DNA from: Desulfocapsaceae bacterium
Lineage (GTDB): Bacteria > Desulfobacterota > Desulfobulbia > Desulfobulbales > Desulfocapsaceae
DNA: 34,500 nucleotides
Assembly (NCBI GenBank): GCA_030653035.1
Contig: JAUSAB010000016.1
Coordinates: 1 to 34,500, forward strand
Reading direction: 5' to 3'
Shown: in pieces, positions 15,530 to 24,231 of the stretch
How the letters are laid out: each line of letters begins with the position of its first letter
How positions within the stretch are numbered: the first letter of the stretch is position 1
Translations under genes and position numbers: made by a program
The notes under the pieces: model-generated
Databases searched by the model: none
Seen by the model: the letters and a program-made list of their open reading frames with translations, nothing else
Told to the model about the DNA's origin: nothing

Positions 15530-16650
15530 ACAACCGCCTGCAACGCATGAGTGCCCTCATCCGTAAGGAGTTCATCCAGATCCGACGTGATCCCAGCAGC
15601 CTGCTGATCGCCTTTGTCCTGCCGGTGATCCTGCTGTTTCTCTACGGATTCGGCGTTTCCCTTGATGCCAAGGAGGTCAAAATCGGGGTGACACTCCAGG
15701 ACCCAGGCAAAGAAGGGAACGGCCTGGCGGCGGCCTTTCTCGCCAGCCCCTATTTCCGGGCCCGGATCAGCCATGACGAAGGGCTCCTCGAACAGGAGCT
15801 GGTGGCCGGCCGTCTGCGGGGACTGGTGGTGATTCCCGAGAACTTTTCCCGGCTGGTGGAAAAAGGCGGCGGCGCGGCCAGACTGCAGGTCATTGCCGAC
15901 GGCAGCGAGGCCAATACCGCCAACTATGTCCAGAACTACGCCCAGGGGGTAGTCAACACCTGGTGGGCCATGCACCAGCGGGATCACGGTCTGCCCAGCC
16001 AGAAAGGGGTGCAGCTGATGACCCGCATCTGGTTCAACCCGGAGCTTACCAGCCGCAACTCCCTGCTGCCGGGGGCCCTAGCCATCATCATGGCCATCAT
16101 CGGCACCCTGCTTACCGCCTTGGTCGTGGCCCGGGAATGGGAGCGGGGCACCATGGAGGCGCTGATGGCCACGCCGGTTGCCATCAGCGAACTCATCATC
16201 GGCAAGCTGCTCCCCTATTTCATCCTGGGGATGCTGGCCATGCTCGGCAGTGTGGCTATTTCCGTGACCCTGTTCGACCTGCCCTTCCGGGGATCTCTGC
16301 CCGCCCTGCTGCTCAGTTCCGGGGCCTTTCTCCTGGCCGCCCTCGGGCAGGGGCTGCTGATCTCCTCGGCCGCCAAAAATCAGTTCATCGCCGCCATGGT
16401 CGCCCTGATCACCGGGTTTCTGCCCGCCTTTCTCCTCTCCGGATTTATCTTCGAGATCGCCTCCATGCCGCCCATGGTCCGTGCCCTGACTCACATTATC
16501 CCGGCCCGCTATCTGGTGACCAATCTCCAGACCCTGTTCCTGGTGGGAGATGTCTGGTCGCTGCTGCTCCCCAATGTCGGTATCCTGCTGCTGCTGGCGG
16601 CCGTGCTCTTTTTTCTCACCGCCAGGAAAACCGTCAAACGCCTGAGGTAA
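15526..16650 (+). CDS. ABC-2 type permease (YbhS-like)
   Basis: A 374-residue ABC-2 permease. One N-terminal helix (SLLIAFVLPVILLFLYGFGV, residues about 24-43) is followed by a large extracytoplasmic domain (about 50-175), then five hydrophobic segments from about 180 (NSLLPGALAIIMAIIGTLLTALVVAREWERGTMEAL region) to the end. The REWERGTMEALMATPV amphipathic loop is the ABC-2 coupling signature. The start ATG overlaps the stop of the ATPase gene by four bases. It pairs with the next permease to form a heterodimeric pore. Confidence 0.92.
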   Translation: MNNRLQRMSALIRKEFIQIRRDPSSLLIAFVLPVILLFLYGFGVSLDAKEVKIGVTLQDPGKEGNGLAAAFLASPYFRARISHDEGLLEQELVAGRLRGLVVIPENFSRLVEKGGGAARLQVIADGSEANTANYVQNYAQGVVNTWWAMHQRDHGLPSQKGVQLMTRIWFNPELTSRNSLLPGALAIIMAIIGTLLTALVVAREWERGTMEALMATPVAISELIIGKLLPYFILGMLAMLGSVAISVTLFDLPFRGSLPALLLSSGAFLLAALGQGLLISSAAKNQFIAAMVALITGFLPAFLLSGFIFEIASMPPMVRALTHIIPARYLVTNLQTLFLVGDVWSLLLPNVGILLLLAAVLFFLTARKTVKRLR

Positions 16651-16653
16651 GCC

Positions 16654-17760
16654 ATGTTCAACCGCATCCGCGCCCTGATCATCAAGGAACTGCTGGCCCT
16701 TCTGCGGGACAAGAAAAGCCGCATGGTCCTCATCGTCCCGCCGCTGGTCCAGCTTTTCATCTTCTCGTTTGCCGCCACCCAGGAGGTCAAGAACCAGACC
16801 CTGGCCATCCTCAACCAGGACCACGGCGGACCGGCCTGGACCCTGGAGCAGGACTTCACGGCAGCCGCCACCTTCAGCAAGGTGATCCGCCTGCAACGGC
16901 CGGAAGAAATCCCGGCCGTGATCAACGAGCAGCAGGCCATCGCCGTCCTCTGGATCCCGCCGGATTTTTCCCGCGACCTGGCCCGCGGGCAGGCCCCCCA
17001 GGTCAGCTTCATCCTGGATGGCCGCAAGACCAATGCCGCCCAGATCGTCCAGGGCTATGGTGTACGGATCATCAACAGCTACCGGGACAAACTGGCCGCG
17101 GGCACCGGGCAGCAGTCAGGCGTCACCCTGGTGGCACGCAACTGGTTCAATCCCAATCTCGATTTCCGCTGGTTCACCGTGCCGAGTCTGGTCTGTATCC
17201 TGACCACGGTCATCGGCCTGATCGTCACCGGGCTTTCGGTAGCCAGGGAGCGGGAAATGGGCACCTTTGAGCAACTGCTGGTCTCGCCCCTGCACCCGCT
17301 GGAGATCCTGGTAGGCAAGGCCCTTCCCGCCCTCCTGGTAGCCATGGCCGAAGGAGGCCTGATCGTGCTCATTGGCGTCTTTCTGCTGCAGGTCCCCTTT
17401 AACGGATCCCTGCCTTTGCTCTTTGCCAGCATGGGGGTCTTCCTGCTGGCCATCATCGGGGTCGGCCTCTTCGTCTCCTCCCTGGCCATGACCCAGCAGC
17501 AGGCGGTGCTCGGCAGTTTTCTGTTTCTGGTCCCGGCCACCATTCTTTCCGGCTTCGCCAGCCCCATCGAAAACATGCCGCACTGGCTGCAGACCATCTC
17601 CTACGCCAACCCCTTACGCTACTTCATGACCATTGCCCGCGGCATCTTTCTAAAAGACATACCGGCGGCCGTTGTCTGGGGCCAAACCTGGCCCATGGCC
17701 ATCATTGCCTGCGTGACCCTTTCCATGGCGACCTGGCTGTTCAAAAAACGGATGGAGTAA
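16654..17760 (+). CDS. ABC-2 type permease (YbhR-like)
   Basis: A 368-residue paralogue of the preceding permease with the same plan: an N-terminal helix (MVLIVPPLVQLFIFSFAAT), an extracytoplasmic domain (about 45-170) and a C-terminal membrane block. It carries the loop SVAREREMGTFEQLLVSPL, and the hydrophobic stretches LVCILTTVIGLIVTG and GVFLLAIIGVGLFVSSLAM. It begins three bases after the stop of the previous gene. It ends the operon; no clear terminator hairpin follows within 100 bases. Confidence 0.92.
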   Translation: MFNRIRALIIKELLALLRDKKSRMVLIVPPLVQLFIFSFAATQEVKNQTLAILNQDHGGPAWTLEQDFTAAATFSKVIRLQRPEEIPAVINEQQAIAVLWIPPDFSRDLARGQAPQVSFILDGRKTNAAQIVQGYGVRIINSYRDKLAAGTGQQSGVTLVARNWFNPNLDFRWFTVPSLVCILTTVIGLIVTGLSVAREREMGTFEQLLVSPLHPLEILVGKALPALLVAMAEGGLIVLIGVFLLQVPFNGSLPLLFASMGVFLLAIIGVGLFVSSLAMTQQQAVLGSFLFLVPATILSGFASPIENMPHWLQTISYANPLRYFMTIARGIFLKDIPAAVVWGQTWPMAIIACVTLSMATWLFKKRME

Positions 17761-17889
17761 ACGAAAGAAGAGCTTCGTGAGTGTACTTTTTTCATTTATC
17801 ATGCTATCTTTTTTGGAGAGGAACTATACACAAACATTGAGAAGTTTTCGGCAACACCATCAGACAACCTTAACACACAACCAATCATC

Positions 17890-18993
17890 ATGAGTTTTCC
17901 AAAAGTCCTGTTCAAGGTCACTGAAAATAACAAATGCCCCCTCTTCAGTTTCGGAGACACCTTCAGCGTAACCGGTATCACCATCTCCATGACCAACGAA
18001 GAGGAGAACACCCTTTTCAGCACGGTCATCATCACCTCCCCGCTCGACAAGGAAAAATGCAAAGTCCTGAGCAGTGACTTGGCCAAGATCCTGATCCAGT
18101 ACGAACGGGCGGAGAAGATCCCGGTCTGTCTGATCACCTGTAGTGGCTGCACGGGCTCACTCCGTCTGGAAAACTATAAAGATAACAGCCTGGAAGATCT
18201 GGAATTTGACAATAACTCCAACCCCGCAGAGATGGACTCCATATTGCACTTGCTCCGTGATTTCGCCTTCTTCAAAAGCATCAACGAAAAGGATGTAAAA
18301 AAGGTGGCACAGCACTTCAAGATTAACAAGTTCAAGGCGAATGACATTGTTATCCGCAAAGGAAGCCCTGGCGGCAATTTTTATATCATCGCCAAAGGAA
18401 GTGTGAATGTGATTAACAAGGTGGGCATCTCCATCTCCACCTTGAAGCAAGGTGATGTCTTTGGTGAGATGAGCCTGATCTGTAACGATCCTGTCAGCGC
18501 CACCATCCAGGTCTGCGAGCCGACAGTCATCCTCTACATCGACCGGAAAAACTTCCTGAAAATTCTCGATCAATATCCCGCCATCCAACTCTACTTCACC
18601 CGCTTGATGGCAAAACGGCTCAGCAAGTCCAACATGATTCGGGCTCAGGACCTCTCTTCAGGGATGATCGGTAACCTTGCCGAAATCCCGCCCGAGGCCC
18701 TTTTCCAGATCCTCAACATGAACCAGAAGACCGGAATCCTGACTATCACTGAGCTTCCCAAAGGTTCGGCCCGCTTTTCTTTCCGACAGGGAGCCCTTAT
18801 TAAGGCCAAATATGACGATATTATTGGTGAAGGGGCCTTTTACGAAATCCTCCAAGAGCCGGAAGGGCGATTCCGCTTTACTCCAGGCATTCCGACTGAG
18901 GAGTTTGAAATTCCAGAAATCGGTTATTTCATGAAACTCCTCATGGAAGGGATGCGCCGTCTGGACGAAGGACGCAACCAAAACATTAACTGA
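17890..18993 (+). CDS. Cyclic-nucleotide-binding domain protein with N-terminal cysteine module and C-terminal PATAN/DUF4388-like domain
   Basis: A 367-residue signalling protein in three parts. Residues 1-110 form a cysteine-containing module of unknown family (NKCPLFSFGDTF, then LITCSGCTGSLRLE). Residues about 120-240 are a cNMP-binding/Crp-like sensor domain (FFKSINEKDVKKVAQHF, IVIRKGSPGGNFYIIAKGSV, GDVFGEMSLI, PVSATIQV). The phosphate cassette has GEMS but lacks the usual RxA(T/S) arginine, reading VSATI, so cAMP affinity is uncertain. Residues about 258-350 resemble the DUF4388/PATAN module (EIPPEALFQILNMNQKTGILTI, KGSARFSFRQGALIKAKYDD) linked to two-component regulation. There is no DNA-binding domain. 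No strong ribosome-binding site is seen before ATG 17890. Confidence 0.8.
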   Translation: MSFPKVLFKVTENNKCPLFSFGDTFSVTGITISMTNEEENTLFSTVIITSPLDKEKCKVLSSDLAKILIQYERAEKIPVCLITCSGCTGSLRLENYKDNSLEDLEFDNNSNPAEMDSILHLLRDFAFFKSINEKDVKKVAQHFKINKFKANDIVIRKGSPGGNFYIIAKGSVNVINKVGISISTLKQGDVFGEMSLICNDPVSATIQVCEPTVILYIDRKNFLKILDQYPAIQLYFTRLMAKRLSKSNMIRAQDLSSGMIGNLAEIPPEALFQILNMNQKTGILTITELPKGSARFSFRQGALIKAKYDDIIGEGAFYEILQEPEGRFRFTPGIPTEEFEIPEIGYFMKLLMEGMRRLDEGRNQNIN

Positions 18994-19116
18994 TAAACGA
19001 GCCTTTCGCCTCACGGTTGCTGGCGGACAACCGCGTCTTCTTCCTCGCCCATCTGGCGCGACCGGAAACCGTCAAGGAGATCAAGGGGGCCACTACCGCA
19101 ACCGCGTGTTCAGGAG

Positions 19117-19745
19117 ATCGCCCTCCCTAAGCATCTGAACGGCTTTGATCTGGCCCAGAGCAGGGAGCTCCTGGGCGGAAACTCGCTGCTCTTCATCCGC
19201 CTGGCGATTCAGTTCAGGGAACAGTTCTGGCAGGCGGCGCAGACCCTGGGTGAACAGATTGAGCATGGCGACCTGGGCAATGCTGCCGCCCTGATCCACA
19301 GCCTCAAGGGGGCCACAGGCAACCTGGGCGCGACATCACTGCATCAGGCCGCCGCCCTGGAACCCGTTCTGCACGCCAGGGAATCGCCGGACATCTCGGA
19401 TTTTGAGGCCTGCCTCCAAGAGGTACTCGCCTCGGTGGGGCAACTGCAAGGGCTCCAGGCCACCACCCCCTCATTGCCTGAGAGGGAATACTTGCAATGC
19501 GACTGGCAGCGCGGGCCACCGAGTTGTTCCAGGCCTTGCGCCCCCAAGTGGAGAGCTATGACTACGTCCCCCCGGAGACCGTGCTGGAATTCAAGGCATG
19601 TATCCGTTGCCAGCCCCTGCGCACCCAGCTGGATATGCTGGAGAGACACCTTCGCAATACCGATTACGACAAGGCCAAATCCGTCCTGGAGGCGCTCTCC
19701 TGCGCCGAGGGGCACACCTTCAAAGGAGACGACACAAATGACTGA
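19117..19745 (+). pseudogene. Decayed HPt domain remnant of a hybrid histidine kinase
   Basis: From 19117 one frame reads IALPKHLNGFDLAQSRELLGG ... EQIEHGDLGNAAALIHSLKGATGNLGATSL, which is a clear histidine phosphotransfer domain with the phospho-accepting histidine in the HSLKG motif. The frame lacks a start codon or upstream kinase domains. Near 19490-19500 the coding signal jumps to another frame (RLAARATELFQALRPQVESYDYVPPE ... AKSVLEAL), ending at 19745. The pieces suggest the tail of a large hybrid sensor kinase that was deleted upstream (junction between 18994 and 19110) and then frameshifted. It lies directly before a response-regulator gene that may have been its partner. Confidence 0.75.
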
Positions 19746-20643
19746 GACCACCACCAAACCCCTGATCCTGATCGTCGACGACACCCCCACCAACATCCAG
19801 GTCCTGGTCGAGGCACTGCGGCCGGACTATCGAGTCGAGGTGGCCCCCAACGGCAAGGCGGCCTTCGAGGTCATCGCCAAAAGGCTGCCGGACCTGATCC
19901 TGCTCGACGTCATGATGCCGGAGCTGGATGGCTATGAGGTGTGCCGCCGTCTCAAGGCACAACCGGAGACCAGAGAAATCCCGGTGATCTTCATCACCGC
20001 CAAGTCGGATGAGCTCGACGAGGAGCAGGGTCTACGACTGGGGGCGGTGGATTACATCACCAAACCCTTTCATCTGCCCATCGTCATCGCTAGGGTGCGG
20101 AACCACATCAACCTCAAGATCAAGAGCGACCTGCTGGAAACCATGGCCATGGTGGACCGCCTGACCAACATCCCCAACCGCCGCCGCTTTGACGCCTCTC
20201 TGGAAGATGAATGGCGACGGGCCCAACGAAACGGCACCCCTCTCTCCCTGTTGATGATCGACATCGACCATTTCAAGGACTACAACGACCACCATGGCCA
20301 CAGCGCCGGCGATGAATGTCTGAAGAAGATTGCCGCCTCATTGAGCAGCGCTATCGACCGCCCCGGCGATCTGGTCGCCCGTTGGGGAGGCGAGGAATTC
20401 ATCGCCATCCTGCCTGACACCGACCCCAACGGCGCCCAACAGATTGCCGAGTTGATGCGTGTCCGGGTGGAGGGCATGGCCATCCCCCACGGTCATTCCG
20501 ACACCTCTCCGTCGGTCACGGTCTCCATCGGGGTGGCCGGCCAGGAGCCGTGGTTGACCGATTCAGCCAACGGACTGATCGAAGAGGCCGACCGTATGCT
20601 GTTCCAGGCCAAGAAGACGGGCCGCAACCGGGTGGCAGAGTAA
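19738..20643 (+). CDS. Response regulator with REC and GGDEF domains (diguanylate cyclase)
   Basis: Taken from ATG 19738, which has AAAGGAG 10 bases upstream; longer frames only join the HPt debris. The 301-residue product has a receiver domain (about 9-125: VDD at 13-15, phospho-acceptor Asp57 in LLDVMMPELDG, conserved Thr in FITAKSD and Lys in TKPF) followed by a GGDEF domain (about 140-300). The latter has DIDHFKDYNDHHGHSAGD, the catalytic RWGGEEF and an inhibitory RxxD I-site (RPGD) five residues before it. It should make cyclic di-GMP when phosphorylated and be product-inhibited. The presumed kinase next to it is broken, so its phosphodonor must come from elsewhere. Confidence 0.95.
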   Translation: MTETTTKPLILIVDDTPTNIQVLVEALRPDYRVEVAPNGKAAFEVIAKRLPDLILLDVMMPELDGYEVCRRLKAQPETREIPVIFITAKSDELDEEQGLRLGAVDYITKPFHLPIVIARVRNHINLKIKSDLLETMAMVDRLTNIPNRRRFDASLEDEWRRAQRNGTPLSLLMIDIDHFKDYNDHHGHSAGDECLKKIAASLSSAIDRPGDLVARWGGEEFIAILPDTDPNGAQQIAELMRVRVEGMAIPHGHSDTSPSVTVSIGVAGQEPWLTDSANGLIEEADRMLFQAKKTGRNRVAE

Positions 20644-20672
20644 CGGAACCCTGTTGACGTCGATCGGAGCTC

Positions 20673-20796
20673 ATTCCATTTCTAAATCAAGATGAGCACG
20701 CGAAGGCAAGCGAGCAGCGACGAGGCAGTACAAAGAGTACGGTGAGGAGCGGCGCAGCACAGCCGACAAAGTGAACGCTTGATTGAGAAATAGAAT
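20673..20796. repeat. 124-bp palindromic element, related to the nifD-nifK element
   Basis: The terminal 19-bp inverted repeats (20673-20691 and 20778-20796) match at 17 of 19 positions. The centre has GTACAAAGAGTAC and GGAGCGGCGCAGCAC, paralleling GTACTTTTGGGTAC and GGATGCAGCGCAAC of the element at 7974-8104. It lies 30 bases after the GGDEF gene. Confidence 0.75.
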
Positions 20797-20935
20797 CACA
20801 AGAAAAGTGGACAAGAAAGTCTCTTGGTGGTTTTCGGTACAAAACCCAAACTTCCACACCACTTCTACTTGAACAAGCCTTGTAAGCCTTTTTTCAGTTG
20901 ATCCTAGACCTTGTCTTGACTTCCGTTTTAATTTT

Positions 20936-21569
20936 TTATTTCGCCGCTTCACGGACCATAACCTCAAAATCAAGGGTATACTGCAAGTCGCTGAATGGGC
21001 CTGACCCTTACCGGCACGACAAGGGTGCTGACCTTGGCCAGGCTGCCCCCTCCTTCCAGGGGCTTGACCAAGGCGGCCTTGGCCAGATAGTCTATGCTGT
21101 CATTGCCGATATTGATGACACCTGAGCCAAGCACACGCAGACACGCAGCAAGGGCGACTGCAAAGACAAGTCATCATTATGTGCCACCCCGTTGTTCACT
21201 TTGAAGGTCGCCTTGAGCTCACTGAAATCGGCCTGCGCGGCATTATTGGCAGCTTGCGTCCGGGTAGTGGCACCACCTCAGGTATCAGTGCCAGCGAGAT
21301 GTGCACACTTTCCACCGATGCAAACTCGCTATCGCTCCTGAAGTCGGAGAAGGACACTTTGCCCAGCTCAGCGCCGATCCGGGGATAGAAGGACAGCCTG
21401 ATGTTACCGCCAATACTCAGCGTGCGTTGCGTGTTCTCCTTGACCGCCCGGATGATCTTTCCTTTGTAATCATTGGGATTGAACGTCGCCGCCACATAGA
21501 GCACAACAACCAATACTAGACCAATGATAACGCCAACGCCCAGCAAACAGAATTAAGGATCTTATTCAT
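20936..21569 (-). pseudogene. asmA-family pseudogene with internal deletion and several frameshifts
   Basis: The minus strand starts ATG 21569 (MNKILNSV) after GAAGGGGG. A one-base loss near 21553 shifts the frame into LLGVGVIIGLVLVVVL and YVAATFNPNDYKGKIIRAVK, the AsmA N-terminal membrane anchor and first repeat. After SVHISLALIPEVVPL the coding signal jumps near 21260 to another frame, reading QAANNAAQADFSELKATFKV, the C-terminal part of AsmA. Most of the roughly 600-residue middle is therefore absent. An 8-bp tandem duplication (21133-21140 and 21141-21148) and a further one-base shift near 21003-21007 break the rest, which ends DLQYTLDFEVMVREAAK and a stop at 20936-20938. AsmA proteins are envelope lipid-transport/assembly factors. 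This copy cannot make a full product. Confidence 0.85.
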
Positions 21570-21633
21570 GTTCCCCCTTCCTGTTGAGCGCTCTTGCTTT
21601 CGTCGGAACAACCCTTACCGCTGTCGTCCATGC

Positions 21634-22464
21634 TCAGCGCACGACATTGACCTGGGCCGGAGCTCGCTGCACAGTCCGATGATACTCCACGGCCGGCCAA
21701 CCAAAGGCCATGGCATAGCCCACCAGGTGTTCATCGGGGATACCCAGTCTCTCTGTCAGATCAGGACAGAGGGAGAGCGCCATCATGAACAAACCGTCCC
21801 ACACCGTGCCAAGGCTGTGGGCATGGGCAATCATCTGGAAGGTGGTAAGGGCGATCAGGGTGTCCTGGGCCGGACAGTGAGAGGCCTTAGGGGCACTGGT
21901 GATGAGCAGATGGGGCGCACCCCGGAAAATAATATCCTTGCCCTCCTCCTGCCAGAGCTTGACGGCCCCACCCATATACTGGCCGATAAACCCATCCGGC
22001 AAACCGCCGCTCTCCTTGAGCCTTGCCAGGCGCTCCATGACCTCCTGGCGTAGCGCATTCATAACAGCACGCTCTTTGACCACAGTAAACAGCACATTCT
22101 GGGCATTGACTCCGGTGGGGGCATGACCGGCAACGTCCAGAAGCTCGTCGATCAAACTGGCGGCAACCTTCTCGTCGCTGTACCGCCGAACAGACCTGCG
22201 CCCCTTGATCAGGGCAGTCATCTGGGCAGCGGTGGGGAAGGTGCCGGCCAGCGCCTGGCTCTCGTCCGGATTTTTACCAAGAATCGACACCGCCCCGGTC
22301 GGACAGACGGCAAGACAGTGCTGACACCGGAAGCAACCTCCCTCCTCATTGAATCTGGGTTTGCCGTCCATGGTAATGACCCCGGCAGGACAATCCGCCG
22401 CACACTCTCCACACTCGATACAACGCTCCTCATCAACCTGAAACTTGAACATTGATTTCTCCAT
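21634..22464 (-). CDS. Ferredoxin-nitroreductase fusion (flavin oxidoreductase)
   Basis: A 276-residue protein with an N-terminal double [4Fe-4S] ferredoxin domain (Cys15, 18, 21, 25 in CIECGECAADCP and Cys44, 47, 50, 54 in CFRCQHCLAVCP). A nitroreductase-family FMN domain follows from about residue 86 (IKGRRSVRRYSDEKV, APTGVNAQNV, GTVWDGLFMMAL, GIPDEHLVGYAMAFGWP). It would pass electrons from low-potential carriers to FMN and reduce an unknown organic or quinone-like substrate in the cytoplasm. Fusions like this are common in anaerobes. AAGGAG precedes ATG 22464 by 4 bases, a slightly short spacing; an ATG four codons in is an alternative start. It is a single-gene unit. Confidence 0.93.
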   Translation of the reverse strand: MEKSMFKFQVDEERCIECGECAADCPAGVITMDGKPRFNEEGGCFRCQHCLAVCPTGAVSILGKNPDESQALAGTFPTAAQMTALIKGRRSVRRYSDEKVAASLIDELLDVAGHAPTGVNAQNVLFTVVKERAVMNALRQEVMERLARLKESGGLPDGFIGQYMGGAVKLWQEEGKDIIFRGAPHLLITSAPKASHCPAQDTLIALTTFQMIAHAHSLGTVWDGLFMMALSLCPDLTERLGIPDEHLVGYAMAFGWPAVEYHRTVQRAPAQVNVVR

Positions 22465-23201
22465 AGCACTCCTTCTTTTCTATGAGGGGATTCATAACTC
22501 TCCCTGTTTCCAGGGTGAACCAATTTCTATTGAGCGGGACAACAACGAACAGAGGCACACGTTATCCCTTCCGGTACTCATGCAGCCTTGCCTTTATCTA
22601 ACCCCGGTAAACGGGAAATAAGCCGGGATAAGTACCTTCACGAAATTCATTCATAAAAAAACAAGAAATGAATTTCTAAGGTACTAACCATCCTGAGGGA
22701 CATATGAGCATCTGGCACCAACATCCAGATTGCATCAGATCTGCGGATCACTGCTTACCAGCAGTAAAGTCATGAACAGGAAAGTTCTCCAATGCAGCTC
22801 ATTGGAAGAATAGCATGGTTGATTACCAGAGTACAAGGAGAGCGGATTGAAAACGTGGGCGGTGAGGAGAAAAAATCAGGGGTTGCCCCGGTCGTTGCGA
22901 TTGCGGAACCGGAATGGCCACAGAGAGTTGAAAGATTTACAGAAAAGATGTCATTTAATCGCTAATTCACCATTCTTCTTGAGAATTACCTTTCTTACTG
23001 GTACACAATAGATATGCTTTTAAGGAAACTCTACTTAATTTTGCCGACAATTGTTTAAATTTTTGTTAATTATAACAATCAATATTATTGGGCATTATGT
23101 ATGAGTATATAAAAAATATTGAAATTTTCAACACCTATGGCAATTTATAGTGTGACGGGGAATTTTCTCTGTACCATTCACGATCAACTGAGGCAGATTT
23201 A
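22465..23201. other. 737-base intergenic region with no supported gene
   Basis: No frame gives a recognisable product. It contains the long dyad at 22631-22685. The right part (22970-23160) is strongly AT-rich and probably holds the promoter of the CheY-CheC operon. Nothing else is supported. Confidence 0.5.
22631..22685. repeat. Two-tier inverted repeat
   Basis: The outer arms AGTACCTT (22631-22638) and AAGGTACT (22678-22685) and the inner arms GAAATTCATT (22642-22651) and AATGAATTTC (22667-22676) are both perfect complements, giving a near-continuous 18-bp stem with an A-rich loop. No T-run follows. It could be a transcription roadblock, an operator or a mobile element end. Confidence 0.7.
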
Positions 23202-23582
23202 ATGATAAATACAATCCTTATTGTTGATGACTCGACGATTTCCAGAAAGATTGTCAAAAAATGTCTCCCGAAAGACCGGGAGTTTAATCTATTTGAGGCA
23301 GGTGACGGACTTGCCGGTCTGGAAAAATTCAAAGAGATTAAGCCGGATCTGGTTTTTCTTGATTTGACCATGCCGGTAATGGATGGTGTACAGGCACTGA
23401 AGGAAATAATCAAGGTAGACAAAGATGCCGTGGTCGTTGTGCAGACTGCGGATGTACAACGAAAAACAATTAGTAATGTGATGGACGCCGGGGCCTTTAC
23501 TTTGCTCCGCAAGCCTCTTTCTCCCGAGGCGGTCGCCGAGGTTTTGCGACTGATCGAGGGAACCGGTCACAAGAAAGGATAA
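23202..23582 (+). CDS. CheY-like single-domain response regulator
   Basis: A 126-residue receiver domain alone: acidic pair VDD at 8-10, phospho-acceptor Asp54 in VFLDLTMPVMDG, the conserved Thr (VVQTADVQ) and Lys (LRKPLS). The start has GAGG about 8 bases upstream. It has no output domain, so it acts by protein contact, typically on a motor switch or a downstream enzyme. It begins a three-gene unit with a CheC-type phosphatase four bases downstream and a PAS-GGDEF protein. The CheC partner is expected to dephosphorylate it. Confidence 0.95.
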   Translation: MINTILIVDDSTISRKIVKKCLPKDREFNLFEAGDGLAGLEKFKEIKPDLVFLDLTMPVMDGVQALKEIIKVDKDAVVVVQTADVQRKTISNVMDAGAFTLLRKPLSPEAVAEVLRLIEGTGHKKG

Positions 23583-23586
23583 ATTT

Positions 23587-24231
23587 ATGAGTGTTGCAGC
23601 TGAGCAAACGCTTTCCGCGGATGAACAAGACATCCTTCAGGAGTTGATGAATATTGCCTTTGGCAGGGCCTCAGCCGATCTAGCCGAGGTGATTGACACC
23701 TATGTGGTTTTGAATGTCCCCGAGGTGCGCACCTTAAAGGTGGATGATCTGCCGGAATTTATCTCCACCGAGATATCGGAACACGATATTATCAGTATTG
23801 TGGAGCAGAGTTACCTGGGCAAATTCAAGGGCGTGGCGTTGCTGATTTTCCCCAGTGGTGCCGGCCGGGAATTATTGAATCTGTTCGGTGATAGTAACGA
23901 GGACTATGGCGAGGACGTCAGCATGGCGTCCCTTGAAAAAGAATCTCTTATGGAAGTAGCGAATATTCTGATCGGCGCCTGTGTCGGCAAGGTGGTTGAG
24001 TTGCTTGATGACGAGGTCAGTTTTTCCCCGCCGCGGATCATTATCGAGGATCATCCCCGTAACGCCATTCCGTGTGAGATTTTTGAGCCGGACAGCCTGG
24101 CAACCGTCATGCGGACCGTTTTCCAGTTTAGTGAACGGAATATCAGCGGTTATTTCTTTTTGATAAACAGCAATGAATCTTTCCAATGGCTGAAGAAGGC
24201 CCTGAATCTATTCATGGAGCAGTATGAATGA
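23587..24231 (+). CDS. CheC-family chemotaxis phosphatase
   Basis: A 214-residue protein with two copies of the CheC active-site signature E-x2-N-x22-P: ELMN at residues 19-22 followed by Pro45, and EVAN around residue 119-122 followed by PP. Two intact sites match CheC rather than CheX or CheD partners. CheC enzymes remove phosphate from CheY-P. It lies four bases after the CheY-like gene and overlaps the following GGDEF gene by four bases (ATGA). The genes therefore form one translationally coupled module, joining response-regulator dephosphorylation to cyclic-di-GMP output. Confidence 0.92.
   Translation: MSVAAEQTLSADEQDILQELMNIAFGRASADLAEVIDTYVVLNVPEVRTLKVDDLPEFISTEISEHDIISIVEQSYLGKFKGVALLIFPSGAGRELLNLFGDSNEDYGEDVSMASLEKESLMEVANILIGACVGKVVELLDDEVSFSPPRIIIEDHPRNAIPCEIFEPDSLATVMRTVFQFSERNISGYFFLINSNESFQWLKKALNLFMEQYE

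Noticed and set aside
15963-17270. A 435-codon plus-strand frame across the two permease genes
   Set aside because: Low-complexity P/G/H/R-rich translation in another frame of the GC-rich permease genes.
19435-19737. N-terminal extension of the response-regulator cyclase
   Set aside because: It reads HPt debris and then an out-of-frame segment rich in S, P, R and W. The 19738 ATG has a proper ribosome-binding site.
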